Origin: Candidatus Kaistella beijingensis
GTDB lineage: Bacteria; Bacteroidota; Bacteroidia; Flavobacteriales; Weeksellaceae
Length of the DNA: 64,000 nt
Direction of reading: 5' to 3'
Assembly: GCF_020084865.1 (NCBI RefSeq)
Contig: NZ_CP071953.1
Location: 1,488,001-1,552,000 of the forward strand
Part shown: one piece after another, positions 15,907-24,953 of the stretch
Position numbering within the stretch: the first letter of the stretch is position 1
How the letters are laid out: every line of letters starts with the position of its first letter
The notes under the pieces: model-generated
What the model was told of the DNA's origin: nothing
The model's database searches: none
Seen by the model: the letters and a program-made list of their open reading frames with translations, nothing else
Made by a program: the position numbers and the translations under genes

Positions 15907-16887
15907 TCAACTATATTTTGCAATAGTTTTCCTCACAATTTCTGCTGTTTCATCTGGAAAATTTACTTCAATCAGTTGATCAGATTCTACCCAATTTTTG
16001 AGTTTTTCGTCGAATTCGCTTTCTTTCCAAATGATGGGAACTCCTAATCTTTCCATACTCAAAGCGTTGCACTGTTGCTCATATTGATGATGCATCGGAA
16101 CTGCGAGAACTTTTTTACCGAGAAACAAAGCTTCAGCGGGACCTTCAAAACCGCCACCTGTTAATAAACCGGTACAATTTGCCAAAGAATTTTGAAACTT
16201 TTCATTATTAACAGGAAAAACTTCTGCATTGAATTTTTGATAGTGTATCTTAGAATGTTTCGAAAAAATCTCCCATTTAGAATTGGGAATATTTTTAACC
16301 TTATCTAAAATAAATTCGTCGGAATAGGCGGGAAGATAAACCGTGTAATGTCCAAGATTTTGGGTCTTCAAGTTGCGGATTTCACCTCTGATAACGGGAG
16401 TATGTATAAAATCATCATATCTTTCAAAATGAAAAGCAACGTGATTTTTTGCAGGAGCATAATTATTCATAATGAATTTTCCCCAATGAAAACCTTGCAA
16501 TTGAGGTGTTTTCGGCGAAAGATAAGCTGATTGATGACTCATTGCGACCGATTTCTTTCCTTTCAATTTACAAGACCACGCTGTAACCGGCTCGAAATCA
16601 TTGATAATCAAATCATAATCTTTTACCGGAAGATTTTTTACGTCTTTAATAAATTGCGTCGAGTGAAACCTGTTCCAGGTTTCTTTGAAATCTACACCGC
16701 CTTTATTCCCGAAAACAAAACTAAAACCATTGAATTGATACTTCACCTCGTCCTCCAAACCAACTTCGGCTTGAGTTCCGCTGATTAACAAATCAAGTTC
16801 GCCATGTTTTTTTAGGTGCGGAATAATTTCCCGGGCCCGACTAACATGACCGTTTCCCGTTCCTTGGATGGCGTATAAAATCTTCAT
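15907..16887 (-). CDS. Glycosyltransferase, MurG/GT28-like
   Basis: The 326-residue protein belongs to the MJ1255-type glycosyltransferase family: N-terminal MKILYAIQGTGNGHVSRAREI (GxGHxxR acceptor-side loop), DLIINDFEP, and a C-terminal nucleotide-sugar site with TGLLTGGGFEGPAEALFLGKKVLAVPMHHQYEQQCNA. These are the GT-B features shared with MurG and UGT families. No signal peptide, so a cytosolic enzyme using a lipid or metabolite acceptor is expected; the sugar and acceptor cannot be named. No linked cell-wall or lipid genes. Confidence 0.82.
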   Translation of the reverse strand: MKILYAIQGTGNGHVSRAREIIPHLKKHGELDLLISGTQAEVGLEDEVKYQFNGFSFVFGNKGGVDFKETWNRFHSTQFIKDVKNLPVKDYDLIINDFEPVTAWSCKLKGKKSVAMSHQSAYLSPKTPQLQGFHWGKFIMNNYAPAKNHVAFHFERYDDFIHTPVIRGEIRNLKTQNLGHYTVYLPAYSDEFILDKVKNIPNSKWEIFSKHSKIHYQKFNAEVFPVNNEKFQNSLANCTGLLTGGGFEGPAEALFLGKKVLAVPMHHQYEQQCNALSMERLGVPIIWKESEFDEKLKNWVESDQLIEVNFPDETAEIVRKTIAKYS

Positions 16888-16961
16888 CTTACAAAACTAA
16901 TTTTAAAATGCTGTTTCACAAATCTTTAAATAAGAATTAATGATTAATTAAAACTGAAACA

Positions 16962-16991
16962 AAAAAGAAGAACAAATTTGCTCTTCTTTTT
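16962..16991. terminator. Bidirectional terminator
   Basis: A 14-15-bp near-perfect palindrome (AAAAAGAAGAACAAATTTG... with one mismatch, a G-T wobble on the minus strand), A/T-rich on both flanks, 15 nt after the stop codon at 17007. Confidence 0.65.
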
Positions 16992-17006
16992 CGAAATTAT
17001 TTAGCT

Positions 17007-17516
17007 CTATTTTTTTCCTTTCGCCTTTCCGTTGTTTCCTTTGATATAAAGGTGACTTCCGTCGTTCAATTTTTTTCTTCTTTCATACTCCTTCATCGAT
17101 TTTGAATTTACACCGTTTGCTTGAGCTTTTTTGATGTTTTTGTACTTTTGGTTCTGATATTTCTTGTAGTTGTTTTTGTTTCTGTTGTAAACTGCTACAG
17201 GATTTTGACCTTTGTAATATTTATTTTTAAACTTTACATATTTTTCACTTCCCATGATTTGCGCCATGGAATTATAACGGTCGGTTCTCCATCGATCGGG
17301 ATTGTTGCCATAAACTCTGTTCCATGAATTGTAATCAGGATATTGATTGTTGAGCGCCATCAACTGATTTTGCTGCGAAGGCGACAATAAAAGCGATGCC
17401 ACAACATCCGTCCAATTGATTGAATTGATACTGTTTTGATAATCGTTATAATAATCTGATTGCGAATATCCGAAGGTGAAAAAACCTAAGCTTAAGAATG
17501 TGATTAACTTTTTCAT
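17007..17516 (-). CDS. Secreted Tyr/Asn-rich hypothetical protein
   Basis: A 169-residue exported protein. I start it at the ATG at 17514-17516, giving the signal peptide MKKLITFLSLGFFTFGYSQ; the longer frame adds 17 codons with no known role. Its core (SDYYNDYQNSINSINW, LLLSPSQQNQLMALN, NNPDRWRTDRYNSM, YKGQNPVAVYNRN) is clearly paralogous to the core of the next gene upstream. The C-terminus is Lys/Asn-rich and looks disordered. No known function; an envelope or surface role is inferred from the signal peptide. Confidence 0.75.
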   Translation of the reverse strand: MKKLITFLSLGFFTFGYSQSDYYNDYQNSINSINWTDVVASLLLSPSQQNQLMALNNQYPDYNSWNRVYGNNPDRWRTDRYNSMAQIMGSEKYVKFKNKYYKGQNPVAVYNRNKNNYKKYQNQKYKNIKKAQANGVNSKSMKEYERRKKLNDGSHLYIKGNNGKAKGKK

Positions 17517-17588
17517 TTTGATAATTTTTTTAATTTGGTAATAAGGTGGTTTCCATTTTTGTGCCAAATTGGGTTTTTACCTGAATTG

Positions 17589-17619
17589 AAAAAGAGCAGT
17601 TCCATCACTGAAACTGCTC
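17589..17619 (-). terminator. Terminator after the GGFR-repeat gene
   Basis: Stem GAGCAGTT/AACTGCTC (17594-17619) with a 10-nt loop and a following T-run on the minus strand, 31 nt after the stop codon at 17651. Confidence 0.8.
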
Positions 17620-17650
17620 TCCATCATTATTAACATTAAAAAAACTAAAA

Positions 17651-18640
17651 TTATTGCGAAGTCAATCGCATTCCAGGAGTTCTTGTAGAGTTTTCCTGTG
17701 TTCTGAATCCGGGACTTAAATTTCTTTGTCCGTCGGAATTGTTTTCTATTTTTCTTTGAGGAGCTGAATTTCTGATGGAATTTTCTCTCGTTCCTGAATC
17801 ATTGTTTCTAAAACCACCATTGCTTTGAGGTACAGTTGATTCTCCTCTGAAACCGCCGCTTCTTTTACCGCCATTATTAATTCTTGGTGAAGAATCGCTT
17901 CCTGTACTATTTTGGTTGGAACCATCTCTGAAACCGCCACTTCTTGTACCGCCTTGATTTAGATTTCCATTATCTCGAAAACCTCCTGTTCTTGGTGTAT
18001 TGCTGTTATTATAGGTTCCATTTCCACCATTACTTATATTGTCTCTGAATCCAAAATTCTGTCTAGGATTGTTTTCATGATATTCCTTTCTGTCAATTCT
18101 ATAACGGTTTACATTAATGTTTCTGTATCTCGGAACGATGTAAATATTGGTCGCATAATGCTGTCTTCTGTAATTTTGATAATACACCACCGGATTGTAG
18201 CCTCGGTAATAATTATTTTGGAAAACGATGAAGATTCTCGGTCCTAAAATTCTCTCCAATGCATAGAATCTGTCGTAATACCAACGGTCCGGATTGTATC
18301 GGTAATAATTATCCCACGCTGCAAATGTTGGAAACATATCATTCAACATCATGATTTGATCGATTTGCCACGGTGAAAGTCGATATGTCCTAAAGAATCT
18401 GTTCCAATTGATATCGTAGATACTTCGCTGATAATCATTGTAGTAACTTTGATAATAGTCGTTGGTATAATAATCAGACGGATATTGGTAATAATAATCG
18501 TCAGGAAAATAATATTCATCATCATAATCACTATAATAACCACCGTTATTATTGTTGCTGTTCGGATAATAATCCGGATAATTCTGTGCGGAAATCAATG
18601 TCGCAAAAAACACCGAAAGTCCCAAAAGTATTTTTTTCAT
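17651..18640 (-). CDS. Secreted protein with Tyr-rich N-terminus and GGFR repeats
   Basis: A 329-residue exported protein with signal peptide MKKILLGLSVFFATLISAQ, a strikingly Tyr/Asp/Asn-rich stretch (about 20-70), a structured core (about 70-175) paralogous to the neighbouring 169-residue protein (SIYDINWNRFFRTYRLSP, NPDRWYYDRF, YYRGYNPVVYYQN), and a disordered Asn/Gly/Arg/Ser tail (about 185-329) with six GFR units, mostly of the form SGGFR or TGGFR. No family name is known to me. Tyr- and Gly-Phe-Arg-rich regions of this kind can be adhesive or phase-separating; that is inference. Confidence 0.75.
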   Translation of the reverse strand: MKKILLGLSVFFATLISAQNYPDYYPNSNNNNGGYYSDYDDEYYFPDDYYYQYPSDYYTNDYYQSYYNDYQRSIYDINWNRFFRTYRLSPWQIDQIMMLNDMFPTFAAWDNYYRYNPDRWYYDRFYALERILGPRIFIVFQNNYYRGYNPVVYYQNYRRQHYATNIYIVPRYRNINVNRYRIDRKEYHENNPRQNFGFRDNISNGGNGTYNNSNTPRTGGFRDNGNLNQGGTRSGGFRDGSNQNSTGSDSSPRINNGGKRSGGFRGESTVPQSNGGFRNNDSGTRENSIRNSAPQRKIENNSDGQRNLSPGFRTQENSTRTPGMRLTSQ

Positions 18641-18858
18641 AATTAGTTGCCTGTATTTTTATTTGCATGATGCAATCGCCATTTAATGTGTTTGATTTAA
18701 CAAAACTTTTGACAGCGATTTCATTTTATTTAAATCTTTTTAAAAGTTCAGTTTAAATGATTAGAAAAGCGTGCCAAATTTTATTTAAAAATTCCTCGAA
18801 TCGCCTTTCAATAACGGATTTACATTAAAACTCTATTTCTTTGATTCAAATAAAAAAA

Positions 18859-18886
18859 GGAAGTTAAAACTAAAGCTCTAACTTCC
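18859..18886 (-). terminator. Terminator hairpin downstream of malQ
   Basis: Stem GGAAGTTA/TAACTTCC with 12-nt loop and a run of seven T on the minus strand. The gene end lies 229 nt upstream, beyond the inverted-repeat element. Confidence 0.7.
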
Positions 18887-18998
18887 TTGAAAATTTATTT
18901 AATAGATTGATAATCAGATATCAAAAAAAGAAAAAAAATCAACCAAATAATTTGAATTTTTTTAAAATATTTTAAAATTTAATCTGCTATTTTTATTT

Positions 18999-19107
18999 GC
19001 CACATAGGCACATAGAATACAGCATTTGTGCAAGAAGCTTCAATTTAAAATAGAAAAACGCTGTATACTATCTTAATTTAAACATAAAATCTATGTGACT
19101 ATGTGGC
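18999..19107. repeat. Inverted-repeat (MITE/REP-like) element
   Basis: 109 nt bounded by 18-nt inverted termini, GCCACATAGGCACATAGA at the left and its near-perfect complement at 19090-19107 (17 of 18). A second inner pair ATACAGC/GCTGTAT allows a long stem with bulges. No coding content. It lies 7 nt past the malQ stop codon. Confidence 0.65.
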
Positions 19108-19114
19108 TAAAAAA

Positions 19115-21772
19115 TTAAACTCTATTCGAATCCGAAATCCAGGAAGCAATTTTGTTGTTGAAATCTTCTTTCGTTGCCAAATCTTCCAACTTCAAATGCA
19201 TTCTGTATCTCCAATAATGCGGGAAAACTGCAGGTTGGTTGATTCTTTCGTCATCCATATTTGGATTCGTCAACTCATAATCCGTTGCCAAAAATTCCTG
19301 AAGCGGGAAAATCGCGAGCATCGATTCGTTGTAAAGATGCTGTTTCATGATGATTTCAGCCAATTCGGGTTCCAAATTCCACGGTGCAGTTCCGTATTGA
19401 CCGAGTTGCTCATTGAAGAATTTCTGCGTGAAATTTCGATCTTCATGCCACCATTGACGAAGCGTTGAACTGTCGTGCGAACTTGCGGTAACCACATTCA
19501 GATAACCCGCATGTTTCGGGTTGTACCATAAAATGTTTTCCGACGGCATTCTCTGAACTTTCAAGGCAGTAATCGCCAATCTGTCCATGACTTGCGGAAC
19601 GCAATCCGGAACGAGCCCTAAATCTTCGCCGCAAATCAACATATCGGTAGAATTCAAAATTACAGGAAGTTTCTCCATGGCTTTTTGATACCATAATCCG
19701 TCCTGTCTTTTGAAGAAATAATCGATGTACAAATCGTAAACCGCCTGTTTTTCCCAATCTGCAAGATATTTGTAAGAATCGGTTTTGTTGATGTTGAATC
19801 TCGGATGATACACATAATCGCCGTTTCCTGCGTCTTCCTGCAAGAAAAGCACGTTTGCACAAAGCGAAATCAATTTATCTTCCGCCCATGGATGTGGATA
19901 TTCGTCAAAATAGTTTCGAAGTTTTCTTTGCGTATCAAATTCCTCTTTGAAACTGTAAGTTCCATTAAAATGGTTATTCATGAAGAAGTTGTGAATCGCA
20001 TCTCTTTCGTCCCCAAAATAATCCCAAAGAATTTGGTCGTTGATATAAGGTTTGCAATATCTATCGTAATTAAACGGAATATTTCTCGCTGCAAATTCTT
20101 CCATTCTCACCGGAACTGCAGGGTAAAAATAGCCCAAAATTCCCTGTGTTGCACTCATCGGCATTCTCCAAATTCGGAAGAAACCGAGAATATGGTCAAT
20201 CCGCATCGCATCAAAATATTGCTCCAAAGCTTTGAAACGATTTTTCCACCAACGATAACCGTCCTCTTTCATCGCCTCCCAATTGTAGGTCGGGAATTCC
20301 CAATTTTGCCCTAAATCCGTGAATTGATCAGGCGGTGCTCCTGCTTGAAAATCCATCCCGAAAAGTTCAGGTTCCGTCCACGCTTCCACGGAATATCGGT
20401 AAATCCCAATTGGCAAATCTCCTTTCACGGAAATTCCTAAACTGTGCATATAATCCACCGCGTCTTTCAACTGCAAATGCAATTGATATTGAACCCAGGA
20501 ATGAAGCATCGTGGTTTCGTAATCTTTACTTTTTGTCGTAAAGAATGGAGCGATTTTTCCTGCGATGTATTTTTTATGGGTTTTCCAATCGTTGAAGTTG
20601 GGCGTTTTATATTTGTCGCGTTGAACACAAAAAGCTGCGTAAGGAATCAACCATTCTTCATTGTCTTTGATGAATTTTTTGAAGTTTCTGTCCTTTAAAA
20701 TTTTGTCCTTATTCGCATCGAAAACAGCTTTCACATATTTCCATTTTCCTGAAATGATTTGTTCGTAATCGATGAGATTCAATGAATTCAGTTCTTCTTT
20801 ATTAGCCTTAAATTCTTTAACTAAATCTTTCGGTAAAGCATAATCAAGGTTTTTGATGGATAGATATTGTGGATGAAGCGCGTAAACCGAAATCGCCGCA
20901 TAAGGATAAGAATCCGTCCAAGTGTAATTTGCAGTCGTGTCATTAATTGGCAAAATCTGTAAAATGGAAAGGTTGGTTTTTTTTGCCCAATCCGCTAAAT
21001 TTTTAAGGTCCGAAAATTCACCAACACCAAAACCGTTTTCCGTTCTCAAAGCGAAAACAGGAACCGCAACTCCTGCTGCATGATACAGTTCGTAAGACTT
21101 AAATTTGAAAAAATGGTCTGCTTTAATCTGCAACGTATTTTTTTCCACGTTCGGTAAAGCCCAACGATTGTCGCCGTATTCAATATCGAAAACTTCTCCC
21201 GAATCGGTATTCATCAAACCGTATTTGTACTGAATCATTTGATTGGTCGGCAATTCCAACGCGGCTTCCCAAATACCAAAATCGGTCTGAGCCATTTCAA
21301 CCGCTTTCAACCATTCCCAATTTCCGAGTGCGTCGCTGTTTCCAAACATTACGACTTTCCAATTTGGATGATAAATTGGTGCTTCCAAACGGAAAAGGTG
21401 CGTATGTTTTTTCAGTACAGAAATTTTATCCGCTTTGAAACCGCTTAATTTATTTTTTAGAATTTTGTTGTTCAGATAATTTTCAGGGAAATTCTTTTTG
21501 TTCCACACGTCATAAATCACAAACTCGTTGTAATTGTGCGGAAGGTTTAAATGATGCGAAGAAAATTCCTCGTCTAAAATAGTTCCGCTTTCATCGGTCA
21601 ATTGATATTTGTAGGAAATGGATTTGGAGAAATAATCAACTTCGCCATTCCAATTTCCGTTATCGGTGTAATTTAAAAAGTATAGTTTGTCTTCACTCCC
21701 TTCTTCCATCACCAAAATTTGGAGTTTCTCGCCCATTTTAGTGTGGAAATTAATGTTAAAATAAAGTTTCAT
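19115..21772 (-). CDS. malQ: 4-alpha-glucanotransferase, DPE2-like (GH77 with N-terminal starch-binding domains)
   Basis: The 885-residue enzyme transfers alpha-1,4-glucan segments in maltodextrin and glycogen metabolism. Two CBM20-like domains fill about residues 1-110 and 120-235 (WNGEVDYF; VVMFGNSDALGNWEW), followed by the GH77 barrel: LPINDTTANYTWTDSYPY, nucleophile Asp in MRIDHILGFFRIW, acid/base Glu in CGEDLGLVPDCVP and the transition-state Asp in SSHDSSTLRQWW. This two-CBM layout matches plant DPE2 and its Bacteroidota relatives, longer than E. coli MalQ (about 690). It stands alone, with no glycogen genes near. Confidence 0.95.
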   Translation of the reverse strand: MKLYFNINFHTKMGEKLQILVMEEGSEDKLYFLNYTDNGNWNGEVDYFSKSISYKYQLTDESGTILDEEFSSHHLNLPHNYNEFVIYDVWNKKNFPENYLNNKILKNKLSGFKADKISVLKKHTHLFRLEAPIYHPNWKVVMFGNSDALGNWEWLKAVEMAQTDFGIWEAALELPTNQMIQYKYGLMNTDSGEVFDIEYGDNRWALPNVEKNTLQIKADHFFKFKSYELYHAAGVAVPVFALRTENGFGVGEFSDLKNLADWAKKTNLSILQILPINDTTANYTWTDSYPYAAISVYALHPQYLSIKNLDYALPKDLVKEFKANKEELNSLNLIDYEQIISGKWKYVKAVFDANKDKILKDRNFKKFIKDNEEWLIPYAAFCVQRDKYKTPNFNDWKTHKKYIAGKIAPFFTTKSKDYETTMLHSWVQYQLHLQLKDAVDYMHSLGISVKGDLPIGIYRYSVEAWTEPELFGMDFQAGAPPDQFTDLGQNWEFPTYNWEAMKEDGYRWWKNRFKALEQYFDAMRIDHILGFFRIWRMPMSATQGILGYFYPAVPVRMEEFAARNIPFNYDRYCKPYINDQILWDYFGDERDAIHNFFMNNHFNGTYSFKEEFDTQRKLRNYFDEYPHPWAEDKLISLCANVLFLQEDAGNGDYVYHPRFNINKTDSYKYLADWEKQAVYDLYIDYFFKRQDGLWYQKAMEKLPVILNSTDMLICGEDLGLVPDCVPQVMDRLAITALKVQRMPSENILWYNPKHAGYLNVVTASSHDSSTLRQWWHEDRNFTQKFFNEQLGQYGTAPWNLEPELAEIIMKQHLYNESMLAIFPLQEFLATDYELTNPNMDDERINQPAVFPHYWRYRMHLKLEDLATKEDFNNKIASWISDSNRV

Positions 21773-21931
21773 TGATGTAATTCTTTAATGCGAATTTCGT
21801 GGCTGCAATTTATGAAAAATATGATGAATGTTTGGATATTTTAAGTAAAATTTCTAATTGAAATCAATAGTTTATATATTGATTTTCAAAATATTACAAA
21901 CTTACTTTGAAAAGATGCGAAAAATCATAAA

Positions 21932-21965
21932 AAAACCTTCCCGAAAATAAATTCGAAAAGGTTTT
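21932..21965 (-). terminator. Terminator after the T9SS cargo gene
   Basis: Stem AAAACCTT/AAGGTTTT with inner CGAA/TTCG pairing and a T-run on the minus strand, 22 nt after the stop codon at 21987. Confidence 0.8.
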
Positions 21966-21986
21966 AAACTCAGATGTAAACGAATT

Positions 21987-23150
21987 TTATTTATTCACAT
22001 AAATCTTTTTATTAAGAATGACTTTTTTTGCGCCATTCAAAACTGAGACCACATAAACTCCTGAATTCAAACTGTTTAAGTCTATTTTCTGCGTTTTGTT
22101 CTTTTCAATGGAAGTTAAATTTTTCTGCATTACTTTAACACCTGCGAAATCGTAGATTTCAACAGAAATGTTTCCTGTAATTTTTGCATCTTCCAACTTG
22201 ATATTGATGTAGTTTTCATCCACTTTTGTCGGATAAACATCCACTCCTGAATTGGCAAACGAACTTAATTTTTCGCCCACAACGTAAGGACTCGCCAAAT
22301 CGTAGATCGGAATTTTTAATTCTCCTGCGATCGGTTTTGCCTGTAAATCATTCAACGTAACTTCATACATGTTTTCGCCGCGTGCACTTGCTACAACGAC
22401 ATTTCCCGCGGAATTTACCGCGGCTCCGTTTAAAGAATAATTTTGTGGAAGTCCCAAAATTTTTCCTAAAAATTTAGCATTCATGTATTTCGGAGAAACT
22501 TGAAATACATTTCCCGAAGCTGAAAAAACATAGAAATTATGGTCAGCAGCTGCAACCATATCTCCACCGAAACCTTTCGTCATTACTTTTAAAGAGTTTT
22601 CTCCGTTGGAAAAATCATCTTTAATTGCGCCTAAATCTGTTGAAATGTATTTCCCATCTTTTTTAGAAATCTTGATGAGTTGCGAACCGGAATTGCTCAT
22701 CGCATAAATATTTCCGTCGTAACCTGTCGTCATTCTCGTAATGTGCGAACCATTGTCGCACTGCGAAGTTTTGATGGCCTGACTTTCCAGCAAAGTTATG
22801 TCTTTTGATTTTTGGTCTAGGACATAAATATTGGATGTAAACATCGGAATGTAAACTAGCTTTCCATTCAATTCGTCATACGCTAAAGCAGCCATCGAAA
22901 TCGCTTGAGAATGATTCACCGTGTTTTTGTCTTCCGTAACATTTTTATTGAAAACCTGCGAAAAAACCTTTGGTGTAGATTCTGCTCCGAAAATAATATT
23001 TCCCGAAACCCCGTGTTGAACGTCCAAAGTACGGAAATCACTAAACACAATATTCTGCGAATTTTTTCCAGTAAGTGCGTAGATATCCTGTTGTGCAGAA
23101 GCGCAAATCGCAATGGACAACATTGCTAAAGAGAGTAGTTTTCTTTTCAT
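21987..23150 (-). CDS. Secreted protein with T9SS type A sorting domain
   Basis: The 387-residue protein has a signal peptide (MKRKLLSLAMLSIAICASAQ), a body with repeated short beta elements (for example VVVASARGENMYEV, GNIYAMSNSGSQLIKI) that suggests a beta-propeller, and a C-terminal T9SS type A tail (about 310-387: VDVYPTKVDENYINIKL, VEIYDFAGVKVMQKNL, LNSGVYVVSVLNGAKKVILNKKI). It is exported by the type IX system, whose SprA subunit is encoded in this window. The ligand or substrate is unknown. Confidence 0.85.
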   Translation of the reverse strand: MKRKLLSLAMLSIAICASAQQDIYALTGKNSQNIVFSDFRTLDVQHGVSGNIIFGAESTPKVFSQVFNKNVTEDKNTVNHSQAISMAALAYDELNGKLVYIPMFTSNIYVLDQKSKDITLLESQAIKTSQCDNGSHITRMTTGYDGNIYAMSNSGSQLIKISKKDGKYISTDLGAIKDDFSNGENSLKVMTKGFGGDMVAAADHNFYVFSASGNVFQVSPKYMNAKFLGKILGLPQNYSLNGAAVNSAGNVVVASARGENMYEVTLNDLQAKPIAGELKIPIYDLASPYVVGEKLSSFANSGVDVYPTKVDENYINIKLEDAKITGNISVEIYDFAGVKVMQKNLTSIEKNKTQKIDLNSLNSGVYVVSVLNGAKKVILNKKIYVNK

Positions 23151-23276
23151 AATTTAAATTTTTAAGGTGGTGATTTTGAGTAAACTAAATTAGGAAATAT
23201 TTTAATCGGTTGTGGAAAATTTAATTTAAAATATATTGAAAAGAAAACCTGCCACGAATTCACGAATGAAATAAAA

Positions 23277-23311
23277 AAAACCTTTCAGCATTTGAAAAAC
23301 TGAAAGGTTTT
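23277..23311. terminator. Bidirectional terminator
   Basis: 12-bp stem AAAACCTTTCAG/CTGAAAGGTTTT with an 11-nt loop and a T-run on the minus strand, about 100 nt after the cysS stop codon. Confidence 0.75.
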
Positions 23312-23350
23312 GTAAAATTATTTTGGATTTTATCCATAAATAATACGCTT

Positions 23351-23369
23351 TCCTTCGGCAAGCTCAGGA
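23351..23369. repeat. Dispersed short repeat, copy 1
   Basis: CCTTCGGCAAGCTCAGGAT; a related 19-mer (16 of 19 the same) is at 55532-55550. Both lie in gene-free intervals. Confidence 0.5.
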
Positions 23370-23413
23370 TAAACTTCACCTCAACGTGACAATCGCTTCG
23401 ATTGAAGAACAAA

Positions 23414-24886
23414 TTAATTAATACTGTAAGTGGTTCCGTCTCTTCCGTCTTTCAACTCAATTCCTTCTGCAAGTAAACGGTCACGAATTTGGTCGGAAAG
23501 TTCGAAATTTTTTGATTTTCTTGCCTGATTTCTCAACTCGATTAAAACCTGCAAAGTTTGGTCAAGTTTTTCGTTGTTGTTTTCTTCAATCGGTTTTAAA
23601 CCTAGAACTTCAAAAACGAAATCGTGCATCAGTTTTTTCAGTTCTTCTAAATCTTCTGAAGTAATGGTTTCTTTGCCGTCTTTTAATTTGAAGATGAAAT
23701 TCACCGCCTCGAAAAGATGTGAAATCAAAATCGGGGAATTGAAATCATCACACAATGCTTCCAAACATTTACTTTTCCAACTTGCTAAATCAAAACTTGA
23801 CGAACCTGAAGCTTGAAACTTGAAACTTGAAACCAAATTAAGCGCTTCCATCAATCTTTGAAATCCTTTTTCGCTCGCCACCATCGCCTCATTGGAAATA
23901 TCGAGAACACTTCTGTAATGCGCCTGTAAAAAGTTGAATCGCACAATCGAAGGATGAAACGGTTTCTCGAAAAAATCATTATTTCCTGAAACCAATTCCA
24001 TCGGAAGAATATAATTTCCTGTGGATTTGCTCATTCGCTGTCCGTTCATGGTCAACATGTTTGCGTGCATCCAATAATTTACGGGTTCGGTTCCGTTGCA
24101 GGCTTTTCCTTGGGCGACTTCACATTCGTGATGCGGGAATTTCAAATCCATTCCACCGCCGTGAATGTCGAATTTTTCACCTAAATATTTAGTTGACATC
24201 GCGGTACATTCCAAATGCCATCCGGGAAAACCTTCTCCCCACGGAGAATTCCAACGCATGATGTGTGCAGGTGAAGCGGCTTTCCAAAGTGCAAAATCTT
24301 GCGGGTTTTTCTTTTCGTGTTGCCCATCCAAATCTCTTGTGTTGGCAAAAAGTTCTTCGATGTTTCTTCGGGAAAGTTCGCCGTAATTCAAACCTCTTTT
24401 GTTGTATTCCAATACGTCGAAATAAACGGAGCCGTTGCTTTCGTAAGCGAAACCGCTGTTAATTAATTTCTGTGTTAATTCAATCTGCTCCAAAATATGT
24501 CCGGTTGCAGTAGGTTCAATTGTTGGCGGAAGAAGATTAAAAGTATCCAAAACCTTGTGAAAATCCACGGTATATTTCTGTACGATTTCCATCGGCTCCA
24601 GCTTTTCGAGGCGGGATTGTTTTACAAATCGGTCGTTGTCCACATCGCCGTCATCAGTTAAGTGACCTGCATCGGTAATATTTCTAACGTATCTCACTTT
24701 ATATCCAAGAAATAAGAGCGTTCTGTAAATAAAATCAAACGACATGAAAGTACGCACATTTCCAAGGTGAACATTGCTGTAAACAGTGGGTCCGCAAACG
24801 TACATTCCGACATTGTTTTCGTGAATGGGTTTGAAGTTTTCTTTTTCGCCGGAAAGGGAGTTGTATATTTTTAAATTCATTTTCAT
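23414..24886 (-). CDS. cysS: Cysteinyl-tRNA synthetase
   Basis: The 490-residue class I synthetase charges tRNA-Cys. It shows the zinc-binding Cys31 in YVCGPTVY, the HIGH-type signature HLGN (residues 40-43), WHLECTAMS and HHECEVAQG zinc/cysteine-site segments, and the KMSKS-type loop RMSKSTGN. The C-terminal anticodon-binding domain is complete. Between the catalytic core and that domain the coding sequence contains four tandem heptamers (23806-23833) translated in frame as VSSFKFQAS, a small low-complexity insertion. The start could also be the second Met (residue 3). Confidence 0.97.
   Translation of the reverse strand: MKMNLKIYNSLSGEKENFKPIHENNVGMYVCGPTVYSNVHLGNVRTFMSFDFIYRTLLFLGYKVRYVRNITDAGHLTDDGDVDNDRFVKQSRLEKLEPMEIVQKYTVDFHKVLDTFNLLPPTIEPTATGHILEQIELTQKLINSGFAYESNGSVYFDVLEYNKRGLNYGELSRRNIEELFANTRDLDGQHEKKNPQDFALWKAASPAHIMRWNSPWGEGFPGWHLECTAMSTKYLGEKFDIHGGGMDLKFPHHECEVAQGKACNGTEPVNYWMHANMLTMNGQRMSKSTGNYILPMELVSGNNDFFEKPFHPSIVRFNFLQAHYRSVLDISNEAMVASEKGFQRLMEALNLVSSFKFQASGSSSFDLASWKSKCLEALCDDFNSPILISHLFEAVNFIFKLKDGKETITSEDLEELKKLMHDFVFEVLGLKPIEENNNEKLDQTLQVLIELRNQARKSKNFELSDQIRDRLLAEGIELKDGRDGTTYSIN
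23806..23833. repeat. 7-nt period repeat array inside cysS
   Basis: On the minus strand GTTTCAA three times and then GCTTCAG, read in frame by cysS. The same heptamer occurs in arrays at 36882-36916 and 38225-38245 upstream of other genes. Confidence 0.7.
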
Positions 24887-24953
24887 TAAATTGGATATGA
24901 TTTGATTTTGTTTGATTTCACAACTTTATCAAACAATATAAAACAAAGTAGAA

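Larger units (their letters stand above)
18641..19114. other. Gene-free interval with terminator and inverted-repeat element
   Basis: 474 nt without a gene. It holds a minus-strand terminator hairpin (18859-18886) and a 109-nt inverted-repeat element (18999-19107), listed separately. The rest is AT-rich leader of the GGFR-repeat gene. Confidence 0.7.

Noticed and set aside
19443..20314. Several long open frames inside malQ on both strands
   Set aside because: They overlap a full-length, well-conserved GH77 gene and show no start region or family match of their own.
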